Assembly: GCA_019828595.1 (NCBI GenBank)
Contig: JAHQRK010000036.1
Location: 186,001-250,000, forward strand
Length of the DNA: 64,000 nt
Direction of reading: 5' to 3'
DNA from: Aphanomyces cochlioides
Taxonomy: Eukaryota > Oomycota > Saprolegniomycetes > Saprolegniales > Verrucalvaceae
Shown: positions 11,476-22,710 of the stretch, in pieces
How positions within the stretch are numbered: position 1 is the stretch's first letter
Layout of the letters: each line of letters starts with the position of its first letter
The notes under the pieces: model-generated
What the model was told of the DNA's origin: nothing
The model's input: the letters and a program-made list of their open reading frames with translations, nothing else
Database searches by the model: none
Program-made: the position numbers and the translations under genes

Positions 11476-11928
11476 ATGCAACTCGTCGTCTGGGCCATCT
11501 CAACGTTGCTTGCACTGGGTGTCGTCGCCCAGTCACCTGCCACAACCGCAACGCCAACTACAACATCCCCAACCGATGTGACGTCCACCTCACCACTCAC
11601 ACAAGAATCCGCAGTCGATGGCTTGACGACGGACGTCGACAATCGACAACCCGGTGGTGACGACATTCGACCTCACGGTGATAACGACAATCGACACCAC
11701 GAATATGACAGCGGTGACCCCAGATCGTCTCGTGGTTTGTATGCAAATCGGGTGTTTGTTGACGGTGGTGACATAGGAAGCTACGCTGAAGGTCGTCGTC
11801 CTGACTACGGTCCCATCGGTGGTCCCATGGGTCCTCATGACGGTGGCCACAACGGCTACTACTACGGCTCTAACGACGGCTACGGTTCACAACGAAACAA
11901 TCGTGGCTACGGCTATTACCGCGTGTAG
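11476..11928 (+). CDS. Secreted protein B, unit 2
   Basis: Same 150-residue product as the unit 1 copy; no difference noticed. Confidence 0.78.
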   Translation: MQLVVWAISTLLALGVVAQSPATTATPTTTSPTDVTSTSPLTQESAVDGLTTDVDNRQPGGDDIRPHGDNDNRHHEYDSGDPRSSRGLYANRVFVDGGDIGSYAEGRRPDYGPIGGPMGPHDGGHNGYYYGSNDGYGSQRNNRGYGYYRV

Positions 11929-12214
11929 CGGCATAACTACATTCAACATGATATGTATTCAACATGATCTCTTCCTTTTGTACACCTCCCGAAAGAGTCG
12001 ACCCAACATGGTACAGCACTTGGTATCGTGCATATTGCTGTCGGCCATGGACACAATCAAGTCTTTGTGATCACCGACTCGATGTCGGCGTCTCGTTGTC
12101 GGTGTCTCGTTGTCGGCGTCTCGATATGAATCAGAGATGCAAACGATAGGAGAGAGTGCATGGTTTAGGAGTTATAGACTACAGAGGATGGATCTCGTCA
12201 AGACGAGATGGATT

Positions 12215-12535
12215 TCAAGGGTACGCCTTGAATCGAGAGCCGTAGGATGGACCGCCGCCGTACCCGTAGCCAGAATAGCCACCGTCGTTCCCGTAGCCAG
12301 AATAGCCACCGCCGTGGCCGTAACCCTGCTTTTCATATCCGCCTTGGTACTTGTTGCCTCCAGGGTAGCCTCCATACGGGACCGAGTCGTAGCCACCGTC
12401 GTACCCTTCGCCATAATCCCCACGAGGACTGTTGTAGCCACCATACCCGCCTTGGTGGAACGAGTCACCACCATACTCCGTCGACTGGACACTCACGACG
12501 GCACAGCACACCATCGCAAACAAGAGTTTCACCAT
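12215..12535 (-). CDS. Secreted GY-rich protein A, unit 3
   Basis: Coding sequence unchanged, although its divergent partner in this unit is broken. Confidence 0.8.
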   Translation of the reverse strand: MVKLLFAMVCCAVVSVQSTEYGGDSFHQGGYGGYNSPRGDYGEGYDGGYDSVPYGGYPGGNKYQGGYEKQGYGHGGGYSGYGNDGGYSGYGYGGGPSYGSRFKAYP

Positions 12536-12746
12536 GTTGGGATCTTTCGACGCAAAAGCTACAATGACTTGGTTTACTATCCTCCAACACAGAATCGACG
12601 ATAAACGGGCCAGGTCGTCGTCCACCTGCTGCTGTTCATTCTCACCAAGACTCATCGAAAAGAGACAAGACTCGGACTGGTTTACACTTGTCACCACCTC
12701 GGTCGTCGTCGCAACCGGCTCGTGTATTCTGCTTGTTGTCGTCTCG

Positions 12747-13197
12747 ATGCAACTCGTCGTCTGGGCCATCAACGTTGCTTGCACTGGGTGTCGTCGCCCA
12801 GTCACCTGCCACAACCGCAACGCCAACTACAACATCCCCAACCGATGTGACGTCCACCTCACCACTCACACAAGAATCCGCAGTCGATGGCTTGACGACG
12901 GACGTCGACAATCGACAACCCGGTGGTGACGACATTCGACCTCACGGTGATAACGACAATCGACACCACGAATATGACAGCGGTGACCCCAGATCGTCTC
13001 GTGGTTTGTATGCAAATCGGGTGTTTGTTGACGGTGGTGACATAGGAAGCTACGCTGAAGGTCGTCGTCCTGACTACGGTCCCATCGGTGGTCCCATGGG
13101 TCCTCATGACGGTGGCCACAACGGCTACTACTACGGCTCTAACGACGGCTACGGTTCACAACGAAACAATCGTGGCTACGGCTATTACCGCGTGTAG
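12747..13197 (+). pseudogene. Protein B, unit 3, frameshifted in the signal peptide
   Basis: A 2 bp deletion (CT) at about 12769 changes the frame after codon 8 of the signal peptide. Translation from the usual ATG would run into an unrelated frame that stops at 12929. The rest of the normal frame, from the ALGVVAQS segment to the stop at 13197, is intact. This is either a genuinely dead copy or a sequence error. The spacer of the same unit also has a private 1 bp insertion at about 13264, which favours a real variant unit. Confidence 0.75.
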
Positions 13198-13484
13198 CGG
13201 CATAACTACATTCAACATGATATGTATTCAACATGATCTCTTCCTTTTGTACACCTCCCGAAAAGAGTCGACCCAACATGGTACAGCACTTGGTATCGTG
13301 CATATTGCTGTCGGCCATGGACACAATCAAGTCTTTGTGATCACCGACTCGATGTCGGCGTCTCGTTGTCGGTGTCTCGTTGTCGGCGTCTCGATATGAA
13401 TCAGAGATGCAAACGATAGGAGAGAGTGCATGGTTTAGGAGTTATAGACTACAGAGGATGGATCTCGTCAAGACGAGATGGATT

Positions 13485-13805
13485 TCAAGGGTACGCCTTG
13501 AATCGAGAGCCGTAGGATGGACCGCCGCCGTACCCGTAGCCAGAATAGCCACCGTCGTTCCCGTAGCCAGAATAGCCACCGCCGTGGCCGTAACCCTGCT
13601 TTTCATATCCGCCTTGGTACTTGTTGCCTCCAGGGTAGCCTCCATACGGGACCGAGTCGTAGCCACCGTCGTACCCTTCGCCATAATCCCCACGAGGACT
13701 GTTGTAGCCACCATACCCGCCTTGGTGGAACGAGTCACCACCATACTCCGTCGACTGGACACTCACGACGGCACAGCACACCATCGCAAACAAGAGTTTC
13801 ACCAT
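13485..13805 (-). CDS. Secreted GY-rich protein A, unit 4
   Basis: Identical product; the spacer to its left carries the 1 bp insertion of unit 3. Confidence 0.8.
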   Translation of the reverse strand: MVKLLFAMVCCAVVSVQSTEYGGDSFHQGGYGGYNSPRGDYGEGYDGGYDSVPYGGYPGGNKYQGGYEKQGYGHGGGYSGYGNDGGYSGYGYGGGPSYGSRFKAYP

Positions 13806-14016
13806 GTTGGGATCTTTCGACGCAAAAGCTACAATGACTTGGTTTACTATCCTCCAACACAGAATCGACGATAAACGGGCCAGGTCGTCGTCCACCTGCT
13901 GCTGTTCATTCTCACCAAGACTCATCGAAAAGAGACAAGACTCGGACTGGTTTACACTTGTCACCACCTCGGTCGTCGTCGCAACCGGCTCGTGTATTCT
14001 GCTTGTTGTCGTCTCG

Positions 14017-14469
14017 ATGCAACTCGTCGTCTGGGCCATCTCAACGTTGCTTGCACTGGGTGTCGTCGCCCAGTCACCTGCCACAACCGCAACGCCAACT
14101 ACAACATCCCCAACCGATGTGACGTCCACCTCACCACTCACACAAGAATCCGCAGTCGATGGCTTGACGACGGACGTCGACAATCGACAACCCGGTGGTG
14201 ACGACATTCGACCTCACGGTGATAACGACAATCGACACCACGAATATGACAGCGGTGACCCCAGATCGTCTCGTGGTTTGTATGCAAATCGGGTGTTTGT
14301 TGACGGTGGTGACATAGGAAGCTACGCTGAAGGTCGTCGTCCTGACTACGGTCCCATCGGTGGTCCCATGGGTCCTCATGACGGTGGCCACAACGGCTAC
14401 TACTACGGCTCTAACGACGGCTACGGTTCACAACGAAACAATCGTGGCTACGGCTATTACCGCGTGTAG
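14017..14469 (+). CDS. Secreted protein B, unit 4
   Basis: Intact 150-residue copy with the signal peptide restored relative to unit 3. Confidence 0.78.
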   Translation: MQLVVWAISTLLALGVVAQSPATTATPTTTSPTDVTSTSPLTQESAVDGLTTDVDNRQPGGDDIRPHGDNDNRHHEYDSGDPRSSRGLYANRVFVDGGDIGSYAEGRRPDYGPIGGPMGPHDGGHNGYYYGSNDGYGSQRNNRGYGYYRV

Positions 14470-14755
14470 CGGCATAACTACATTCAACATGATATGTATT
14501 CAACATGATCTCTTCCTTTTGTACACCTCCCGAAAGAGTCGACCCAACATGGTACAGCACTTGGTATCGTGCATATTGCTGTCGGCCATGGACACAATCA
14601 AGTCTTTGTGATCACCGACTCGATGTCGGCGTCTCGTTGTCGGTGTCTCGTTGTCGGCGTCTCGATATGAATCAGAGATGCAAACGATAGGAGAGAGTGC
14701 ATGGTTTAGGAGTTATAGACTACAGAGGATGGATCTCGTCAAGACGAGATGGATT

Positions 14756-15076
14756 TCAAGGGTACGCCTTGAATCGAGAGCCGTAGGATGGACCGCCGCC
14801 GTACCCGTAGCCAGAATAGCCACCGTCGTTCCCGTAGCCAGAATAGCCACCGCCGTGGCCGTAACCCTGCTTTTCATATCCGCCTTGGTACTTGTTGCCT
14901 CCAGGGTAGCCTCCATACGGGACCGAGTCGTAGCCACCGTCGTACCCTTCGCCATAATCCCCACGAGGACTGTTGTAGCCACCATACCCGCCTTGGTGGA
15001 ACGAGTCACCACCATACTCCGTCGACTGGACACTCACGACGGCACAGCACACCATCGCAAACAAGAGTTTCACCAT
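14756..15076 (-). CDS. Secreted GY-rich protein A, unit 5
   Basis: Identical product; its upstream region has a 3 bp insertion at about 15129, 53 bp before the ATG. Confidence 0.8.
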   Translation of the reverse strand: MVKLLFAMVCCAVVSVQSTEYGGDSFHQGGYGGYNSPRGDYGEGYDGGYDSVPYGGYPGGNKYQGGYEKQGYGHGGGYSGYGNDGGYSGYGYGGGPSYGSRFKAYP

Positions 15077-15290
15077 GTTGGGATCTTTCGACGCAAAAGC
15101 TACAATGACTTGGTTTACTATCCTCCAACGGCACAGAATCGACGATAAACGGGCCAGGTCGTCGTCCACCTGCTGCTGTTCATTCTCACCAAGACTCATC
15201 GAAAAGAGACAAGACTCGGACTGGTTTACACTTGTCACCACCTCGGTCGTCGTCGCAACCGGCTCGTGTATTCTGCTTGTTGTCGTCTCG

Positions 15291-15743
15291 ATGCAACTCG
15301 TCGTCTGGGCCATCTCAACGTTGCTTGCACTGGGTGTCGTCGCCCAGTCACCTGCCACAACCGCAACGCCAACTACAACATCCCCAACCGATGTGACGTC
15401 CACCTCACCACTCACACAAGAATCCGCAGTCGATGGCTTGACGACGGACGTCGACAATCGACAACCCGGTGGTGACGACATTCGACCTCACGGTGATAAC
15501 GACAATCGACACCACGAATATGACAGCGGTGACCCCAGATCGTCTCGTGGTTTGTATGCAAATCGGGTGTTTGTTGACGGTGGTGACATAGGAAGCTACG
15601 CTGAAGGTCGTCGTCCTGACTACGGTCCCATCGGTGGTCCCATGGGTCCTCATGACGGTGGCCACAACGGCTACTACTACGGCTCTAACGACGGCTACGG
15701 TTCACAACGAAACAATCGTGGCTACGGCTATTACCGCGTGTAG
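15291..15743 (+). CDS. Secreted protein B, unit 5
   Basis: Identical product; it lies 214 bp from the minus ATG rather than 211 because of the insertion in the shared upstream region. Confidence 0.78.
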   Translation: MQLVVWAISTLLALGVVAQSPATTATPTTTSPTDVTSTSPLTQESAVDGLTTDVDNRQPGGDDIRPHGDNDNRHHEYDSGDPRSSRGLYANRVFVDGGDIGSYAEGRRPDYGPIGGPMGPHDGGHNGYYYGSNDGYGSQRNNRGYGYYRV

Positions 15744-16029
15744 CGGCATAACTACATTCAACATGATATGTATTCAACATGATCTCTTCCTTTTGTACAC
15801 CTCCCGAAAGAGTCGACCCAACATGGTACAGCACTTGGTATCGTGCATATTGCTGTCGGCCATGGACACAATCAAGTCTTTGTGATCACCGACTCGATGT
15901 CGGCGTCTCGTTGTCGGTGTCTCGTTGTCGGCGTCTCGATATGAATCAGAGATGCAAACGATAGGAGAGAGTGCATGGTTTAGGAGTTATAGACTACAGA
16001 GGATGGATCTCGTCAAGACGAGATGGATT

Positions 16030-16350
16030 TCAAGGGTACGCCTTGAATCGAGAGCCGTAGGATGGACCGCCGCCGTACCCGTAGCCAGAATAGCCACCGT
16101 CGTTCCCGTAGCCAGAATAGCCACCGCCGTGGCCGTAACCCTGCTTTTCATATCCGCCTTGGTACTTGTTGCCTCCAGGGTAGCCTCCATACGGGACCGA
16201 GTCGTAGCCACCGTCGTACCCTTCGCCATAATCCCCACGAGGACTGTTGTAGCCACCATACCCGCCTTGGTGGAACGAGTCACCACCATACTCCGTCGAC
16301 TGGACACTCACGACGGCACAGCACACCATCGCAAACAAGAGTTTCACCAT
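16030..16350 (-). CDS. Secreted GY-rich protein A, unit 6
   Basis: Identical 106-residue product; no private variant noticed. Confidence 0.8.
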   Translation of the reverse strand: MVKLLFAMVCCAVVSVQSTEYGGDSFHQGGYGGYNSPRGDYGEGYDGGYDSVPYGGYPGGNKYQGGYEKQGYGHGGGYSGYGNDGGYSGYGYGGGPSYGSRFKAYP

Positions 16351-16561
16351 GTTGGGATCTTTCGACGCAAAAGCTACAATGACTTGGTTTACTATCCTCC
16401 AACACAGAATCGACGATAAACGGGCCAGGTCGTCGTCCACCTGCTGCTGTTCATTCTCACCAAGACTCATCGAAAAGAGACAAGACTCGGACTGGTTTAC
16501 ACTTGTCACCACCTCGGTCGTCGTCGCAACCGGCTCGTGTATTCTGCTTGTTGTCGTCTCG

Positions 16562-17014
16562 ATGCAACTCGTCGTCTGGGCCATCTCAACGTTGCTTGCA
16601 CTGGGTGTCGTCGCCCAGTCACCTGCCACAACCGCAACGCCAACTACAACATCCCCAACCGATGTGACGTCCACCTCACCACTCACACAAGAATCCGCAG
16701 TCGATGGCTTGACGACGGACGTCGACAATCGACAACCCGGTGGTGACGACATTCGACCTCACGGTGATAACGACAATCGACACCACGAATATGACAGCGG
16801 TGACCCCAGATCGTCTCGTGGTTTGTATGCAAATCGGGTGTTTGTTGACGGTGGTGACATAGGAAGCTACGCTGAAGGTCGTCGTCCTGACTACGGTCCC
16901 ATCGGTGGTCCCATGGGTCCTCATGACGGTGGCCACAACGGCTACTACTACGGCTCTAACGACGGCTACGGTTCACAACGAAACAATCGTGGCTACGGCT
17001 ATTACCGCGTGTAG
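16562..17014 (+). CDS. Secreted protein B, unit 6
   Basis: Identical 150-residue product; no private variant noticed. Confidence 0.78.
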   Translation: MQLVVWAISTLLALGVVAQSPATTATPTTTSPTDVTSTSPLTQESAVDGLTTDVDNRQPGGDDIRPHGDNDNRHHEYDSGDPRSSRGLYANRVFVDGGDIGSYAEGRRPDYGPIGGPMGPHDGGHNGYYYGSNDGYGSQRNNRGYGYYRV

Positions 17015-17305
17015 CGGCATAACTACATTCAACATGATATGTATTCAACATGATCTCTTCCTTTTGTACACCTCCCGAAAGAGTCGACCCAACATGGTAC
17101 AGCACTTGGTATCGTGCATATTGCTGTCGGCCATGGACACAATCAAGTCTTTGTGATCACCGACTCGATGTCGGCGTCTCGTTGTCGGTGTCTCGTTGTC
17201 GGCGTCTCGATATGAATCAGAGATGCAAACGATAGGAGAGAGTGCATGGTTTAGGAGTTATATAGACTACAGAGGAGGATGGATCTCGTCAAGACGAGAT
17301 GGATT

Positions 17306-17626
17306 TCAAGGGTACGCCTTGAATCGAGAGCCGTAGGATGGACCGCCGCCGTACCCGTAGCCAGAATAGCCACCGTCGTTCCCGTAGCCAGAATAGCCAC
17401 CGCCGTGGCCGTAACCCTGCTTTTCATATCCGCCTTGGTACTTGTTGCCTCCAGGGTAGCCTCCATACGGGACCGAGTCGTAGCCACCGTCGTACCCTTC
17501 GCCATAATCCCCACGAGGACTGTTGTAGCCACCATACCCGCCTTGGTGGAACGAGTCACCACCATACTCCGTCGACTGGACACTCACGACGGCACAGCAC
17601 ACCATCGCAAACAAGAGTTTCACCAT
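17306..17626 (-). CDS. Secreted GY-rich protein A, unit 7
   Basis: Identical product. The region just 3' of its stop, about 17262-17276, has two small insertions (TA and GAG), making this the longest period in the array (1276 bp). Confidence 0.8.
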   Translation of the reverse strand: MVKLLFAMVCCAVVSVQSTEYGGDSFHQGGYGGYNSPRGDYGEGYDGGYDSVPYGGYPGGNKYQGGYEKQGYGHGGGYSGYGNDGGYSGYGYGGGPSYGSRFKAYP

Positions 17627-17837
17627 GTTGGGATCTTTCGACGCAAAAGCTACAATGACTTGGTTTACTATCCTCCAACACAGAATCGACGATAAACGGG
17701 CCAGGTCGTCGTCCACCTGCTGCTGTTCATTCTCACCAAGACTCATCGAAAAGAGACAAGACTCGGACTGGTTTACACTTGTCACCACCTCGGTCGTCGT
17801 CGCAACCGGCTCGTGTATTCTGCTTGTTGTCGTCTCG

Positions 17838-18290
17838 ATGCAACTCGTCGTCTGGGCCATCTCAACGTTGCTTGCACTGGGTGTCGTCGCCCAGTCACCT
17901 GCCACAACCGCAACGCCAACTACAACATCCCCAACCGATGTGACGTCCACCTCACCACTCACACAAGAATCCGCAGTCGATGGCTTGACGACGGACGTCG
18001 ACAATCGACAACCCGGTGGTGACGACATTCGACCTCACGGTGATAACGACAATCGACACCACGAATATGACAGCGGTGACCCCAGATCGTCTCGTGGTTT
18101 GTATGCAAATCGGGTGTTTGTTGACGGTGGTGACATAGGAAGCTACGCTGAAGGTCGTCGTCCTGACTACGGTCCCATCGGTGGTCCCATGGGTCCTCAT
18201 GACGGTGGCCACAACGGCTACTACTACGGCTCTAACGACGGCTACGGTTCACAACGAAACAATCGTGGCTACGGCTATTACCGCGTGTAG
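17838..18290 (+). CDS. Secreted protein B, unit 7
   Basis: Identical 150-residue product. Confidence 0.78.
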   Translation: MQLVVWAISTLLALGVVAQSPATTATPTTTSPTDVTSTSPLTQESAVDGLTTDVDNRQPGGDDIRPHGDNDNRHHEYDSGDPRSSRGLYANRVFVDGGDIGSYAEGRRPDYGPIGGPMGPHDGGHNGYYYGSNDGYGSQRNNRGYGYYRV

Positions 18291-18576
18291 CGGCATAACT
18301 ACATTCAACATGATATGTATTCAACATGATCTCTTCCTTTTGTACACCTCCCGAAAGAGTCGACCCAACATGGTACAGCACTTGGTATCGTGCATATTGC
18401 TGTCGGCCATGGACACAATCAAGTCTTTGTGATCACCGACTCGATGTCGGCGTCTCGTTGTCGGTGTCTCGTTGTCGGCGTCTCGATATGAATCAGAGAT
18501 GCAAACGATAGGAGAGAGTGCATGGTTTAGGAGTTATAGACTACAGAGGATGGATCTCGTCAAGACGAGATGGATT

Positions 18577-18897
18577 TCAAGGGTACGCCTTGAATCGAGA
18601 GCCGTAGGATGGACCGCCGCCGTACCCGTAGCCAGAATAGCCACCGTCGTTCCCGTAGCCAGAATAGCCACCGCCGTGGCCGTAACCCTGCTTTTCATAT
18701 CCGCCTTGGTACTTGTTGCCTCCAGGGTAGCCTCCATACGGGACCGAGTCGTAGCCACCGTCGTACCCTTCGCCATAATCCCCACGAGGACTGTTGTAGC
18801 CACCATACCCGCCTTGGTGGAACGAGTCACCACCATACTCCGTCGACTGGACACTCACGACGGCACAGCACACCATCGCAAACAAGAGTTTCACCAT
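18577..18897 (-). CDS. Secreted GY-rich protein A, unit 8
   Basis: Identical 106-residue product; exact 1271 bp spacing from unit 7. Confidence 0.8.
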   Translation of the reverse strand: MVKLLFAMVCCAVVSVQSTEYGGDSFHQGGYGGYNSPRGDYGEGYDGGYDSVPYGGYPGGNKYQGGYEKQGYGHGGGYSGYGNDGGYSGYGYGGGPSYGSRFKAYP

Positions 18898-19108
18898 GTT
18901 GGGATCTTTCGACGCAAAAGCTACAATGACTTGGTTTACTATCCTCCAACACAGAATCGACGATAAACGGGCCAGGTCGTCGTCCACCTGCTGCTGTTCA
19001 TTCTCACCAAGACTCATCGAAAAGAGACAAGACTCGGACTGGTTTACACTTGTCACCACCTCGGTCGTCGTCGCAACCGGCTCGTGTATTCTGCTTGTTG
19101 TCGTCTCG

Positions 19109-19561
19109 ATGCAACTCGTCGTCTGGGCCATCTCAACGTTGCTTGCACTGGGTGTCGTCGCCCAGTCACCTGCCACAACCGCAACGCCAACTACAACATC
19201 CCCAACCGATGTGACGTCCACCTCACCACTCACACAAGAATCCGCAGTCGATGGCTTGACGACGGACGTCGACAATCGACAACCCGGTGGTGACGACATT
19301 CGACCTCACGGTGATAACGACAATCGACACCACGAATATGACAGCGGTGACCCCAGATCGTCTCGTGGTTTGTATGCAAATCGGGTGTTTGTTGACGGTG
19401 GTGACATAGGAAGCTACGCTGAAGGTCGTCGTCCTGACTACGGTCCCATCGGTGGTCCCATGGGTCCTCATGACGGTGGCCACAACGGCTACTACTACGG
19501 CTCTAACGACGGCTACGGTTCACAACGAAACAATCGTGGCTACGGCTATTACCGCGTGTAG
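19109..19561 (+). CDS. Secreted protein B, unit 8
   Basis: Identical 150-residue product. Confidence 0.78.
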   Translation: MQLVVWAISTLLALGVVAQSPATTATPTTTSPTDVTSTSPLTQESAVDGLTTDVDNRQPGGDDIRPHGDNDNRHHEYDSGDPRSSRGLYANRVFVDGGDIGSYAEGRRPDYGPIGGPMGPHDGGHNGYYYGSNDGYGSQRNNRGYGYYRV

Positions 19562-19847
19562 CGGCATAACTACATTCAACATGATATGTATTCAACATGA
19601 TCTCTTCCTTTTGTACACCTCCCGAAAGAGTCGACCCAACATGGTACAGCACTTGGTATCGTGCATATTGCTGTCGGCCATGGACACAATCAAGTCTTTG
19701 TGATCACCGACTCGATGTCGGCGTCTCGTTGTCGGTGTCTCGTTGTCGGCGTCTCGATATGAATCAGAGATGCAAACGATAGGAGAGAGTGCATGGTTTA
19801 GGAGTTATAGACTACAGAGGATGGATCTCGTCAAGACGAGATGGATT

Positions 19848-20168
19848 TCAAGGGTACGCCTTGAATCGAGAGCCGTAGGATGGACCGCCGCCGTACCCGT
19901 AGCCAGAATAGCCACCGTCGTTCCCGTAGCCAGAATAGCCACCGCCGTGGCCGTAACCCTGCTTTTCATATCCGCCTTGGTACTTGTTGCCTCCAGGGTA
20001 GCCTCCATACGGGACCGAGTCGTAGCCACCGTCGTACCCTTCGCCATAATCCCCACGAGGACTGTTGTAGCCACCATACCCGCCTTGGTGGAACGAGTCA
20101 CCACCATACTCCGTCGACTGGACACTCACGACGGCACAGCACACCATCGCAAACAAGAGTTTCACCAT
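19848..20168 (-). CDS. Secreted GY-rich protein A, unit 9
   Basis: Identical 106-residue product. Confidence 0.8.
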   Translation of the reverse strand: MVKLLFAMVCCAVVSVQSTEYGGDSFHQGGYGGYNSPRGDYGEGYDGGYDSVPYGGYPGGNKYQGGYEKQGYGHGGGYSGYGNDGGYSGYGYGGGPSYGSRFKAYP

Positions 20169-20379
20169 GTTGGGATCTTTCGACGCAAAAGCTACAATGA
20201 CTTGGTTTACTATCCTCCAACACAGAATCGACGATAAACGGGCCAGGTCGTCGTCCACCTGCTGCTGTTCATTCTCACCAAGACTCATCGAAAAGAGACA
20301 AGACTCGGACTGGTTTACACTTGTCACCACCTCGGTCGTCGTCGCAACCGGCTCGTGTATTCTGCTTGTTGTCGTCTCG

Positions 20380-20832
20380 ATGCAACTCGTCGTCTGGGCC
20401 ATCTCAACGTTGCTTGCACTGGGTGTCGTCGCCCAGTCACCTGCCACAACCGCAACGCCAACTACAACATCCCCAACCGATGTGACGTCCACCTCACCAC
20501 TCACACAAGAATCCGCAGTCGATGGCTTGACGACGGACGTCGACAATCGACAACCCGGTGGTGACGACATTCGACCTCACGGTGATAACGACAATCGACA
20601 CCACGAATATGACAGCGGTGACCCCAGATCGTCTCGTGGTTTGTATGCAAATCGGGTGTTTGTTGACGGTGGTGACATAGGAAGCTACGCTGAAGGTCGT
20701 CGTCCTGACTACGGTCCCATCGGTGGTCCCATGGGTCCTCATGACGGTGGCCACAACGGCTACTACTACGGCTCTAACGACGGCTACGGTTCACAACGAA
20801 ACAATCGTGGCTACGGCTATTACCGCGTGTAG
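20380..20832 (+). CDS. Secreted protein B, unit 9
   Basis: Identical 150-residue product. Confidence 0.78.
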   Translation: MQLVVWAISTLLALGVVAQSPATTATPTTTSPTDVTSTSPLTQESAVDGLTTDVDNRQPGGDDIRPHGDNDNRHHEYDSGDPRSSRGLYANRVFVDGGDIGSYAEGRRPDYGPIGGPMGPHDGGHNGYYYGSNDGYGSQRNNRGYGYYRV

Positions 20833-21118
20833 CGGCATAACTACATTCAACATGATATGTATTCAACATGATCTCTTCCTTTTGTACACCTCCCGAAAGA
20901 GTCGACCCAACATGGTACAGCACTTGGTATCGTGCATATTGCTGTCGGCCATGGACACAATCAAGTCTTTGTGATCACCGACTCGATGTCGGCGTCTCGT
21001 TGTCGGTGTCTCGTTGTCGGCGTCTCGATATGAATCAGAGATGCAAACGATAGGAGAGAGTGCATGGTTTAGGAGTTATAGACTACAGAGGATGGATCTC
21101 GTCAAGACGAGATGGATT

Positions 21119-21439
21119 TCAAGGGTACGCCTTGAATCGAGAGCCGTAGGATGGACCGCCGCCGTACCCGTAGCCAGAATAGCCACCGTCGTTCCCGTAG
21201 CCAGAATAGCCACCGCCGTGGCCGTAACCCTGCTTTTCATATCCGCCTTGGTACTTGTTGCCTCCAGGGTAGCCTCCATACGGGACCGAGTCGTAGCCAC
21301 CGTCGTACCCTTCGCCATAATCCCCACGAGGACTGTTGTAGCCACCATACCCGCCTTGGTGGAACGAGTCACCACCATACTCCGTCGACTGGACACTCAC
21401 GACGGCACAGCACACCATCGCAAACAAGAGTTTCACCAT
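21119..21439 (-). CDS. Secreted GY-rich protein A, unit 10
   Basis: Identical 106-residue product. Confidence 0.8.
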   Translation of the reverse strand: MVKLLFAMVCCAVVSVQSTEYGGDSFHQGGYGGYNSPRGDYGEGYDGGYDSVPYGGYPGGNKYQGGYEKQGYGHGGGYSGYGNDGGYSGYGYGGGPSYGSRFKAYP

Positions 21440-21650
21440 GTTGGGATCTTTCGACGCAAAAGCTACAATGACTTGGTTTACTATCCTCCAACACAGAATC
21501 GACGATAAACGGGCCAGGTCGTCGTCCACCTGCTGCTGTTCATTCTCACCAAGACTCATCGAAAAGAGACAAGACTCGGACTGGTTTACACTTGTCACCA
21601 CCTCGGTCGTCGTCGCAACCGGCTCGTGTATTCTGCTTGTTGTCGTCTCG

Positions 21651-22103
21651 ATGCAACTCGTCGTCTGGGCCATCTCAACGTTGCTTGCACTGGGTGTCGT
21701 CGCCCAGTCACCTGCCACAACCGCAACGCCAACTACAACATCCCCAACCGATGTGACGTCCACCTCACCACTCACACAAGAATCCGCAGTCGATGGCTTG
21801 ACGACGGACGTCGACAATCGACAACCCGGTGGTGACGACATTCGACCTCACGGTGATAACGACAATCGACACCACGAATATGACAGCGGTGACCCCAGAT
21901 CGTCTCGTGGTTTGTATGCAAATCGGGTGTTTGTTGACGGTGGTGACATAGGAAGCTACGCTGAAGGTCGTCGTCCTGACTACGGTCCCATCGGTGGTCC
22001 CATGGGTCCTCATGACGGTGGCCACAACGGCTACTACTACGGCTCTAACGACGGCTACGGTTCACAACGAAACAATCGTGGCTACGGCTATTACCGCGTG
22101 TAG
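21651..22103 (+). CDS. Secreted protein B, unit 10 (last B copy)
   Basis: Identical 150-residue product; the following partial unit has no B gene. Confidence 0.78.
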   Translation: MQLVVWAISTLLALGVVAQSPATTATPTTTSPTDVTSTSPLTQESAVDGLTTDVDNRQPGGDDIRPHGDNDNRHHEYDSGDPRSSRGLYANRVFVDGGDIGSYAEGRRPDYGPIGGPMGPHDGGHNGYYYGSNDGYGSQRNNRGYGYYRV

Positions 22104-22389
22104 CGGCATAACTACATTCAACATGATATGTATTCAACATGATCTCTTCCTTTTGTACACCTCCCGAAAGAGTCGACCCAACATGGTACAGCACTTGGTA
22201 TCGTGCATATTGCTGTCGGCCATGGACACAATCAAGTCTTTGTGATCACCGACTCGATGTCGGCGTCTCGTTGTCGGTGTCTCGTTGTCGGCGTCTCGAT
22301 ATGAATCAGAGATGCAAACGATAGGAGAGAGTGCATGGTTTAGGAGTTATAGACTACAGAGGATGGATCTCGTCAAGACGAGATGGATT

Positions 22390-22710
22390 TCAAGGGTACG
22401 CCTTGAATCGAGAGCCGTAGGATGGACCGCCGCCGTACCCGTAGCCAGAATAGCCACCGTCGTTCCCGTAGCCAGAATAGCCACCGCCGTGGCCGTAACC
22501 CTGCTTTTCATATCCGCCTTGGTACTTGTTGCCTCCAGGGTAGCCTCCATACGGGACCGAGTCGTAGCCACCGTCGTACCCTTCGCCATAATCCCCACGA
22601 GGACTGTTGTAGCCACCATACCCGCCTTGGTGGAACGAGTCACCACCATACTCCGTCGACTGGACACTCACGACGGCACAGCACACCATCGCAAACAAGA
22701 GTTTCACCAT
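22390..22710 (-). CDS. Secreted GY-rich protein A, unit 11 (terminal, promoter truncated)
   Basis: Coding sequence is complete, but array sequence stops at about 22866, 156 bp upstream of the ATG. Beyond that lies unrelated DNA leading to VPS52. This copy therefore has only part of the shared promoter and no divergent partner; its expression may differ from the others. Confidence 0.78.
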   Translation of the reverse strand: MVKLLFAMVCCAVVSVQSTEYGGDSFHQGGYGGYNSPRGDYGEGYDGGYDSVPYGGYPGGNKYQGGYEKQGYGHGGGYSGYGNDGGYSGYGYGGGPSYGSRFKAYP

